A model generated the notes under the pieces. The model ran no database searches and was not told the DNA's origin. It worked only from the letters and a program-made list of their open reading frames with translations. A DNA stretch of 42,326 nt from Candidatus Latescibacterota bacterium (GTDB lineage Bacteria; Latescibacterota; UBA2968; UBA8231), in NCBI GenBank assembly GCA_015660315.1, contig DQLG01000864.1:1-42326 (forward strand), in the 5' to 3' direction. This document shows positions 1 through 8,600 of this stretch, one piece after another. The translations under genes were made by a program, and so were the position numbers. Each line of letters starts with the position of its first letter. The stretch's first letter is position 1.

Positions 1-647
1 CCAGAAGGTGCTGGATCTACTTGAATAACGGGATTTCGACACGGTGTTGATGGACGTACTGATGCCCGAAATGGACGGTATCGAAGCCACCCGCCGCGAG
101 CGCGAGCAGGCGACAAACACCCGGATCCATGTCATCGGGCTAACGGCGCATGTGATAGAAGGGACCACCAACGCTGCCTCGACGCCGGTATGGACAACTA
201 TCTCGCCAAACCCATCGTCGCCGACGAACTCTTCGCCGCCCTCGGACAGACCGACGACAAGCCGGGTGAAAGAAGGACGCCACCCCGCGCGCGCCAACGG
301 CCATCGGTCTACGCAAGGCACTCGAACGATGCAAAATGGACCGCGAGCTGCTCACAACACTAATCGAGGTTTTCCTGCAAGACGGTCCCAGTTATCTGGC
401 CCAACGGCGCAACGACCTCAAAGCCGCCGATCGTGTGGCCCTCGCGCGGTGTGCCCACACGATCAAAAGCCCGCTGGGCACACTCGGCCTCGACCTGGCG
501 TTGGCCGACGAACTGGAAAGCCTCGGCAAGCAACGGAAGTTGGACAAAGCCGCTACCGTTACCGACCGATTAGCGCGAGAGCTGGAAAGGGTTATATCAC
601 AACTGACTTCCTGGACCACTGCCATACCTGAGGAGACCGCGTCGTGA
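1..647 (+). pseudogene. Broken receiver-HPt tail of a hybrid histidine kinase (5' end outside window)
   Basis: Three reading frames together give the end of a hybrid sensor kinase. The first, from base 2, encodes the phospho-acceptor strand of a receiver domain (VLMDVLMPEMDG, Asp codon near 53) and the LTAHV segment, but has a TAA at 26-28. Near 161 the frame shifts and the receiver continues with GMDNYLAKPI. Near 300-335 it shifts again into a histidine phosphotransfer (HPt) domain, with its AHTIKSPLGTLG motif around 454-489. The last frame ends at 647 and overlaps the next gene by GTGA. One nonsense codon and two frameshifts within 650 bases indicate a pseudogene; sequencing error is less likely but possible. 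The receiver resembles the second receiver of the downstream kinase, so the two may be tandem paralogues. A short HPt protein starting at the ATG at 336 could still be made. Confidence 0.75.
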
Positions 648-3457
648 GCAAAACCCGGATTATGGTCGTCGAAGACGTGCAGATCATCGCCATTAACATC
701 ATCGACAAGCTCGAGAAAATGGGCTACGAGGTGCCCCTGCACGTGGCGACGGGCGAAGACGCCATCGCGAAGGCCGGCAGTGTAGCCCCTGACTTGGTGC
801 TTATGGACATCCAACTCGCTGGGAATATGGACGGGGTCGAGGCCGCCGGCTACATCCGCGACAAGCTGCGCATCCCGGTAATCTTTCTCTCGGCCTTTTC
901 CGACAACGCCACGCTCGAAAGGGCCAAGGCCACCGAGCCTTTCGCGTATCTGCTCAAGCCCTTCAAGGACCGCGAGCTACAGACCTCGATAGAAATATCG
1001 CTCTACAAACGCCGGATCGAGGAAGAGCTCGAAAGGGCCAACGCCAACCTCGAAATACGCGTCGCCGAACGCACCGCCGAATTGAGCCGGGCCAACGAAT
1101 CACTGCAGCTCGAAGTAACCGAACGCGAAGAGGCTGAGCAGAAACTGCGCTGGGAATACCACTTCGAAGAAGCCGAAGCCGCCATCCGTCTGCAGATCGC
1201 CGGCATGGACCAGCCCGAGGACCTGGTACGGGTGGTCCGTGAGATCCACGAGCAGCTAGAAGAACTCGGAGTAAAACCGAATACGACCGCGATCCACATC
1301 GTCAACGAGTATGGCAGCGACTTTCTCACCATCGCCCCCTCGGCTGCAGATCCCTTGACCGCCATAACCCGGCTCGTGTCGCCGGTTTCGCCGGCCAGCG
1401 ACGGTCCCTTAGAACGACCTTGGGTGATCCAGACCTGGAAAAACGGGCAAACCCACAGCCGACAACTGACCGACGGAGGCCACGCCATCGACATACCCTT
1501 CTCGCAGGGCACGTTGGCCATCGAGCGCGGACGCACCGAGACCTTCTCCCAACGCGATATCGATATCGCGACGCGTTTCGCCCAAGTGTTTTCCCAGGGG
1601 TTCCAGCGCTTCTGGGACATCGTCGACCGGCACCACAGCGCGGAAGAGCTGCAACGGGCTAAAGAGGCAGCCGAGATCGCTAACCAGTCGAAAAGCGATT
1701 TCCTGGCCAATATGAGCCATGAAATCCGCACGCCGATGAACGCCATCCTCGGCATGACCAATCTGTTGTCTCGGACCTCACTCGACGCCAAGCAACAGGA
1801 CCACCTCGATGTGGTGCACGTTTCGGCCAATACGCTGCTTGCGCTCATCGACAGCATTCTCGACCTGTCCCGTATTGAGGCCGATAAACTCACCCTCGAA
1901 ATAAAGGACTTCGCCCTGCGACGCACCCTCGGGGATACCGTCAAGATCTTCGGGCCCAGAGCCAGCGAAAAACACCTGGCCCTGACGCTTAAAGTCGACG
2001 AGGCAGTCCCCGATGTATTGCAAGGCGATGCGTTGCGCTTGCGCCAGATCGTTATCAACCTGGTCGGCAACGCCCTGAAATTCACCGAAGAGGGCGGTAT
2101 CGACATCCGCGTCACGAGCCAACAGAACAAGGAGCGCGTCGAGCTGCGCGTCGCCGTGCACGACACCGGCATCGGGCTCGACAGCGAACAACAACAACGC
2201 ATTTTCGCCGCCTTCTCCCAAGCCGACACCTCAACCACCCGCCGTTACGGCGGCTCGGGCCTAGGCCTGGCGATATCCTCGCAACTAGTCGCTCTGATGG
2301 GCGGGGAGATCTGGGTCGAGAGCACCCCGAGCAAGGGCAGTACTTTCTATTTTACCATACACTTGGCCCTCAGCAGCGGCCAACCCGTCGCCGACAGCTT
2401 ACCCGCCGAAGACGAGACGAGTCAGGGCGGACCGCCGCGCCGAATCCTGTTGGCCGAAGATGATGCACTCAATGAGAAAGTCGCCGTGGGTATACTGAGA
2501 GAAGCGGGCCACCAGCTCGTCATCGCCCGCAACGGGCGAGAAGCCGTGGAAAAACTCGCGGCAGGCGACTTCGACGTGGTACTGATGGACGTGCAGATGC
2601 CCGAAATGGACGGTTTCGCCGCCACCGCCGCGATCCGCGAGCGCGAGGCTCGGGAAGGTGGACGCGTGCCCATCATCGCCCTGACCGCCAACGCCATGAA
2701 AGGCGACCACGAGCGCTGCCTCAAAGCCGGTATGGACGACTACGCTTCCAAACCCATCCGCCGGAAGCGCTTACTGGGGCTGATCGACAAGCTAACGCGG
2801 GGAAATGAGCCGGCCGAGGACGCCCTATCGCTGATAGATGAAACAGCACTAGAACGCCTTGGGAACAAGGCCGCGCTGTTCCACCAACGGCTCGAACTAT
2901 CTTCCGAGAGTTACCCGCATCTACTCGGGCAGATGCGGGAAGGCCTGGCCAGCGCGGCGTATGATCTCCATGAAACCATTATCAACTTCGGCGCCGCGCC
3001 CGCCGTCGCGCAGACCAAGGACTTGCAAGGCCATATCTCCGCGGATGACCTGGAATCCGAAATCGAACGTCTGGCCGGCGCGCTTAACGATTTCGTGCGG
3101 ACACTAAACGACGAGAACTGCATTCTCGACGAGACGGCGCTCAACGAGCTCAAAAAGCTCGAAGAAGGGGGGTATTTTTCGCTGGATGATTTTATCGAGC
3201 AATTTGCCGAGGACGGCCAGGCGTGCGTCTCCGCCATACGCACCGCCGCCGCCGCCGGAGACACCGAAACGATGGAACGGGAAGCGCATACCCTCAAAGG
3301 CGGCAGCCTGAACCTCGGCGCCCAGACACTCACCGATCTCTGCGCCGACCTCGAACAGCTCGGCCGTGATGGTTCATTGGAGGGTACTGAAGAATTGATC
3401 GTATCGATCGAAACCGCGTTCAGACGCACGCGGGACAAATTATCTCGCCGCTTCTAA
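644..3457 (+). CDS. Hybrid sensor histidine kinase: REC-coil-sensor-HisKA-HATPase-REC-(HPt-like)-HPt
   Basis: A 937-residue cytoplasmic phosphorelay kinase with no membrane segment or signal peptide. Domains in order: N-terminal receiver (about 1-120, acceptor Asp55 in LMDIQ), coiled coil (about 125-180), GAF-like sensor region (about 180-330, a weak assignment), HisKA with His359 in [14 protein letters not shown], HATPase with an N box ([10 protein letters not shown]) and a GSGLGLAI G box (to about 575), second receiver (about 600-715, Asp649 in [11 protein letters not shown]), a degenerate HPt-like segment (about 745-835) and a terminal HPt domain with His882 in [13 protein letters not shown]. 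The GTG start at 644 is preceded by AGGAG at 631-635. It overlaps the stop of the broken kinase tail by four bases, suggesting translational coupling. The input signal is unknown. The convergent zinc-ribbon receiver protein downstream is a possible phosphorelay target, but this is only positional inference. Confidence 0.93.
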   Translation: MSKTRIMVVEDVQIIAINIIDKLEKMGYEVPLHVATGEDAIAKAGSVAPDLVLMDIQLAGNMDGVEAAGYIRDKLRIPVIFLSAFSDNATLERAKATEPFAYLLKPFKDRELQTSIEISLYKRRIEEELERANANLEIRVAERTAELSRANESLQLEVTEREEAEQKLRWEYHFEEAEAAIRLQIAGMDQPEDLVRVVREIHEQLEELGVKPNTTAIHIVNEYGSDFLTIAPSAADPLTAITRLVSPVSPASDGPLERPWVIQTWKNGQTHSRQLTDGGHAIDIPFSQGTLAIERGRTETFSQRDIDIATRFAQVFSQGFQRFWDIVDRHHSAEELQRAKEAAEIANQSKSDFLANMSHEIRTPMNAILGMTNLLSRTSLDAKQQDHLDVVHVSANTLLALIDSILDLSRIEADKLTLEIKDFALRRTLGDTVKIFGPRASEKHLALTLKVDEAVPDVLQGDALRLRQIVINLVGNALKFTEEGGIDIRVTSQQNKERVELRVAVHDTGIGLDSEQQQRIFAAFSQADTSTTRRYGGSGLGLAISSQLVALMGGEIWVESTPSKGSTFYFTIHLALSSGQPVADSLPAEDETSQGGPPRRILLAEDDALNEKVAVGILREAGHQLVIARNGREAVEKLAAGDFDVVLMDVQMPEMDGFAATAAIREREAREGGRVPIIALTANAMKGDHERCLKAGMDDYASKPIRRKRLLGLIDKLTRGNEPAEDALSLIDETALERLGNKAALFHQRLELSSESYPHLLGQMREGLASAAYDLHETIINFGAAPAVAQTKDLQGHISADDLESEIERLAGALNDFVRTLNDENCILDETALNELKKLEEGGYFSLDDFIEQFAEDGQACVSAIRTAAAAGDTETMEREAHTLKGGSLNLGAQTLTDLCADLEQLGRDGSLEGTEELIVSIETAFRRTRDKLSRRF

Positions 3458-3494
3458 AGCGACAGCGTTTATTATCTCCGCAAATATCGCGTTA

Positions 3495-4061
3495 TTACCC
3501 ACCCAGGTATAACGCAAGACGTTCCTTGATCTCATCGACCGAGGCGTCCTTGAGAATATAATCAGAGGCCTGGCTGCGCAGGGCCAAGGCGACGGTCTTT
3601 GCGTCCGCCTTGGAAGTCAACATGACCATTGGCGTATCCTTGAACTGAGTGTCATTGCGCAATTCGCACAGTGTCTTGATGCCGTCGCGGTTTGGCATCA
3701 TCACATCGAGGATAATAAGATCCGGCTTGGACATCGCCGCCAGACGCAACGCCTCGTCGCCGTCTATCGCCTCAACCACTTGACAATCCATCTGCTTGAG
3801 AATCGCCCCGATCTTGCCCCGAGCCATGGTCGAGTCATCAGCCAACAGCACGCTTTTCTGCTGGGAGCGGTCCTCGCCGCCCAGCGCGGTGCCGCAGTCT
3901 GGGCATTCGCTAACCGCATCGCCAAAGGGGAAAAGGCCGCACGAGGGACATTGCTGCGCGGCTACAGCCGCAGAATCATCCGGTTCGAAGATCCCATCGG
4001 GCCCGCCGTCATCGCCAGAGGTCTCTTCAAAGGCCCTGTCCTTGTCCGTTTCGACACTCAT
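3495..4061 (-). CDS. Zinc-ribbon response regulator (C4 zinc ribbon fused to CheY-like receiver)
   Basis: A 188-residue protein with an acidic N-terminus, a two-CxxC zinc ribbon (Cys38, Cys41, Cys53, Cys56) and a CheY/PilH-like receiver from about 70 to 188. The receiver has the acidic pair at 75-76, acceptor Asp119 in LIILDVMMPNRDG, and the conserved MLTSK segment before the final helices. No DNA-binding or enzymatic output domain is present, so output is probably by protein-protein contact or through the ribbon. It lies 4 bases downstream of the citrate synthase gene on the same strand, so the two are probably cotranscribed. It is convergent with the large hybrid kinase, with about 37 bases between their stops. 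The receiver is a secure assignment; the cognate kinase is not visible from sequence. Confidence 0.9.
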   Translation of the reverse strand: MSVETDKDRAFEETSGDDGGPDGIFEPDDSAAVAAQQCPSCGLFPFGDAVSECPDCGTALGGEDRSQQKSVLLADDSTMARGKIGAILKQMDCQVVEAIDGDEALRLAAMSKPDLIILDVMMPNRDGIKTLCELRNDTQFKDTPMVMLTSKADAKTVALALRSQASDYILKDASVDEIKERLALYLGG

Positions 4062-4065
4062 ACGA

Positions 4066-5349
4066 TCAGGACCGCTCCCCTATCGGCTGATAAGTCCGCT
4101 CGACCGAGCCCGTATAGATCTGGCGCGGCCGGCTGATCTTGGTGGACTTGCTCTCCTCGTACCACTGCGCGATCCAGCCCGGCATGCGGCCGATGGCGAA
4201 GATCACAGTGAACATCTCCTTGGGAATGCCGAGGGCCCGGAGTATTACACCGCTATAGAAATCGACGTTGGGATAGAGCTTCCGCTGGATAAAATACTCG
4301 TCTTCCAATGCCACGGCTTCTAGCTCCTTGGCGATATCGAGCATCGGGTCGTCGATATGTAACTTGGCCAGAACCTCCTCGCAGCTCTTTTTGATGATAT
4401 TGGCGCGCGGGTCGAAGTTTTTATAGACCCGGTGACCGAAACCCATCAGGCGAATACCGGCCTTCTTGTCCTTGACTTGGCTGACGAAGTCGCTGACCGA
4501 CAGGTTCTCCGCGCTGATGCGTTCGAGCATCTCGACCACCGCCACATTGGCCCCTCCGTGCAGCGGCCCCCACAACGCACCGACGCCAGCGGCGACCGAG
4601 GCGAAAAGATTGGCTTCGCTGCTGCCGACCATGCGCACGGTCGAAGTGCTGCAGTTTTGTTCGTGGTCGGCGTGCAACAGAAAGATCAGGTCCAGCGCCT
4701 TGACCAAGATCGGATCGGGCTCAAACTCGTTGTAGGGCTGACTGAACATCATGTGCAGGAAATTCTCGGCGAACTTCTTTTTCGGGTGCGGATACTCGAT
4801 ATGGTGCCCCAACTGCTGGCGGTAGGAATAAGCGGCGATCGTGCGAACCTTGGACATGATCCTGGCCGAGGCTTCGGTGAAGGTCTCCTCGTCCTCGATC
4901 TCCATAAGCTCGGGATAATAACAACTCAGTGCGTTGAGCACCGAGGAGAGGACCGCCATCGGTGGCGAATTCGGCGGAAAGAGGTTGAAGTGGTGTTTGA
5001 TGCCCTCGCGCAACATCTGGTGCTTGCTGAACAGCGCGCTGAACTCCTTCAACGGCTCTTCGCTGGGCAACTCGCCCCAGATCAACAGGTAGGCGGTCTC
5101 GATAAAAGTGCTATTCGCGGCCAAGTCCTCGATCGCGTAGCCCCGATAACGCAAAATGCCTTTGTCGCCATCGATAAAGGTGATATCGCTCTGACACGAG
5201 CCGGTATTGCCGTAGCCCTGGTCCAGGGTGATATAGCCGGTTTCTGCGCGCAACTTGGAAATATCCAGTGCCTTCTCGCCCTCGCTGCCGACGACGATGG
5301 GCAATTCTACCGTCTTGTCTTCAATATTCAAGCTAGCCGTTTCCGCCAT
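4066..5349 (-). CDS. gltA: Citrate synthase
   Basis: Condenses acetyl-CoA and oxaloacetate to citrate, the first step of the TCA cycle, in the cytoplasm. The 427-residue length fits the large type II bacterial form. Visible family motifs are GYGNTGSCQSDITFIDGD near the N-terminus, LHADHEQNCSTSTVR, the active-site GPLHGGAN, the substrate-binding GFGHRVYKNFDPR and the catalytic-Asp region VDFYSG, then RPRQIYTG at the end. An in-frame ATG six codons upstream exists (5367), but the ATG at 5349 has AAGGAG nine bases before it, so I chose it. The stop is 4 bases before the zinc-ribbon receiver gene, suggesting an operon. The 5' side faces a divergent secreted peptidase gene across about 260 bases that must hold both promoters. 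Confidence 0.97.
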   Translation of the reverse strand: MAETASLNIEDKTVELPIVVGSEGEKALDISKLRAETGYITLDQGYGNTGSCQSDITFIDGDKGILRYRGYAIEDLAANSTFIETAYLLIWGELPSEEPLKEFSALFSKHQMLREGIKHHFNLFPPNSPPMAVLSSVLNALSCYYPELMEIEDEETFTEASARIMSKVRTIAAYSYRQQLGHHIEYPHPKKKFAENFLHMMFSQPYNEFEPDPILVKALDLIFLLHADHEQNCSTSTVRMVGSSEANLFASVAAGVGALWGPLHGGANVAVVEMLERISAENLSVSDFVSQVKDKKAGIRLMGFGHRVYKNFDPRANIIKKSCEEVLAKLHIDDPMLDIAKELEAVALEDEYFIQRKLYPNVDFYSGVILRALGIPKEMFTVIFAIGRMPGWIAQWYEESKSTKISRPRQIYTGSVERTYQPIGERS

Positions 5350-5607
5350 ATCCCGTTCTCCTTGCATATTGATCGTTCACCCCAATCGCATGCAGGGTAT
5401 CCCTCAATCGCGGTGGGCGTTCTATATAGGATTTGTTCCTTCATGATAGTAGTCTCTAAAAATAGCACTGTCAATATCGCGACCCTGGAACCGGCGAACT
5501 CTTCTGGCGTCGTCTTTGTCAGGCGGCGGAAAAGGATACTTGTTATCTTTAAATAAGCCATGCGCCCATACCATCTTCTCTCCGCATTATAACCGCGATC
5601 GCCCCAA

Positions 5608-8600
5608 GTGCCCCGATTGCCCTTTATCTCATTTCTGAACTTTATTCTTGCCGCGCTCTTGCTAACCGCCGCATCCGCAGATGCGACGGACCATCACGCG
5701 ATCCATGTCGTACGGAGCGATGCCCGAAGCCTGATCGTCGAATTGCGGCTGCCCGCGCAGGCCGGTTTGCAGACAGACCTGCCCCGCCTGCAAACTGGCG
5801 AGAATATGCCCGCACTGCCCTTTCTCGCGCGCATTTTCGCCACCCCGCCCGGCATAACCCCGATAGTGCGGGTCCTTGACGCAGAAAGCGTCGAGTTTAC
5901 CGATTTCGACCTAGCCGACGCACCCGTATCCGACACCTATCTGCCCTCCGAACGCGCTAAGAGCGAATACCTAGGTGTCTTGCGCGGTGTAGAGACCCAC
6001 GCCCTACGCCTCTTTCCCCAGAGCTACAACAGCGCCCGCAACACCCTGCGGGTCTATACCCGCCTATTAGTTGAGATACGGTTCTCCGGAGCCGGTGCCG
6101 CCGCGAAGACAACCGCCCCCGACCCTTTGTGGAACCCCTTGCTCAATCGCGAGCAAGCCGCCGCTTGGACGCAGACGCCGGCGGCGGCAAAGATCACCGA
6201 GGGCGCGTGGTACAACCCGGAAGCCCCGTGGATCAAACTGGAACTCGGTGAAGATGGATTATACCGGATCAGCCCCGATTGGGTCAACGCCTTTGCCAAC
6301 TCGGCAGCCATCGACCCCCGCAGCTTTCGCTTGTTCTACTTGGGCCAAGAACAGCCATTGCACGTCGAGGGCCAGGCCGATGGTCGTTTCGACGCGGAGG
6401 ACTTCCTGCTCTTTCACGGACGTTACCGCCGCGATGACCGCGATTTCAACAGCCTCTACGGCCGGCGCAACACCTATTGGCTTACTTGGGGCGGTGACGC
6501 GGGTTTGCGCTTCAGCGAGCGCTCCGGTGCTCCCGTCGCCGGCTATCCAGAAGAACGCTCCTTCTGGACCACGGCTCATATCGAACGCGATATTCACTAC
6601 GAGAGTCTCGACGCAGCGCCAGACGACGACCGCGACCATTGGTTCTGGGACCTGGTCGAAAATCGATCCGAAAGCCCAGCCTCTATTATCGCCGCCGGGG
6701 ACGTGCCCTTCGCCGATTTAGGAGAAGAATACCAGGCCCGCATCCGCGTCGCCCTACACGGTTTCACCGACCTGGGACACCATACCATCATCAAACTGAA
6801 CCAACACACCGAGATCGATGACCGCATCTGGGGCGCGCAACGGGAAGGGCAAATCGAATTGATAGTAGAGCGGGAGATACCCTCTACTACCCTGCGAAAG
6901 GGCACCAACCGGGTTTTAGTGCAGGCCATCCCCGACCAGGCCAAATTCGACTGGGTCTACCTCAACTGGTTCGCCATCGACTACCGGCGCCTCTACACCA
7001 CCCGCACCGGCCACTTAGAATTCGCGCAAACGCCCTCCGCCGGACACCGCATCAAGGTCAGCGGTCTCCGCCACCCACAAGTCGAACTGCTCGATATCGC
7101 CAACGGTTATCGCTTTACCGATGCTCTAATCGAAGGCGCGAATTCGACATATGTCGCGATTTTCGAAGATCAGCACGAGACCGACGCCCTTTATATCGCC
7201 GCAGACAGCCTTGCCCTGATGACACCCCGAGGAAGCCTCGATCTTCCATCTAGTTGGCAGCGCAGCGAACACAGCGCCGACTACCTGGTCATCGCCCACC
7301 CCGAACTTTTGCATGCTGGGCGCCGCCTCGCCATGCACCGTCAGAGCCTCGGTCTGCAAACAGCTCTCATTTCCAGTGAGGACCTTTACGACGAATTTAC
7401 CTACGGACGCCTCGACCGCGATGCCGTGCGCAACTTCCTCTCCTACGCCTACCACAACTGGCAAGGCCGCCCAACCTACGTCCTGCTCTTGGGCGACGAA
7501 ACCTGGGACTACCGCAATATCCAAGGCGGCGGCGTGCCCACTGTAGTACCGAGCCTGTTCTACCAATCCCGGGGCCGCGGCACCGCGCCGAGCGATTACC
7601 TCTACACCCTAGTTGACGGCGACGACCTGCTACCCGATTTCCACATCGGGCGGCTCGCCGCCTCCTCGGCCCAAGAAGCCGAGCAAGTCGTCGACAAGAT
7701 CATCCGCTACGACCTCGACCCGCCCGCCGGCGATTGGCGCAACCGCATGATCTACCTGGCCAACTACCACCCCAAAAACATCTTCGCCGATCCCAGCGAC
7801 TCGCTCGCCGCCCGCTTTACCAAACCCGCCGGCCTGACTTCTATCAAAGTCTACAACACCGGAGACGACCCGCTCCCCAATCCCACCGGCCGCACTTTTG
7901 TCGACACCTTCAACGACGGCGCGCTGCTGCTCAACTTCAACGGCCACGGTAGCGCGGGCACCCTGCAATTCGTCTTCAGTCTGGGCCTGCCCGATTGGGA
8001 CTATCTGAGCCAAATACAAAATGGCCGGCGCACACCACTCGTCCTAGCCCTCTCATGCCTCAATGGCCTCTTCGCCAACCCCACCGTCGAGGGCTTGGCC
8101 GAAGTACTAGTCAATGAACCCGACCGCGGTGCCGTCGCCTATATCTCGGCCAGCGCCAAGAGCTTCGTCGCCCAGAACAACCTACTCTCGAATTTTTTCT
8201 ACGAGCAGTTCTTCACGCACGGCAACTTACAGTTCGGTCCCGCGCTCGACCTCGCTAAAATCCAGGTCCTAGCCGCGCACACCAGCTGGGTCGACGCAGT
8301 ATTGACCATGCAGCTGATCGGCGACCCAGCACAAAACCTGGCCCTGGTCCCCGGTGCAGATTACACGCCCGCCTCGATCAAATTAGACGCCGACGCGGTC
8401 CGCGGCCACGCCACTCTGCAGATCGATACAGAATTGCGCAACAATGGGCGTCCGACGCTCGACAGCCTCTCGGTGGTCATCCTAGGCCACCCGGCACAAG
8501 CCTCTCCGGAGACTCTATTCGCTGCGATCGAACCACCCTTCACCGGCACCCGTACGCTCTCCTTCGCCTGGTCCGTCGGCGCCCGGCGCGGCCCCTACCG

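Noticed and set aside
1003-2238. Leftward open frame (411 codons) opposite the hybrid kinase
   Set aside because: Ser/Arg-rich composition typical of an antisense frame; the kinase motifs on the plus strand are decisive.
4432-5556. Long rightward open frame (374 codons) opposite citrate synthase
   Set aside because: It is antisense to a clearly conserved gltA, has no recognisable motif and no ribosome site; it is a by-product of GC-rich codon use.
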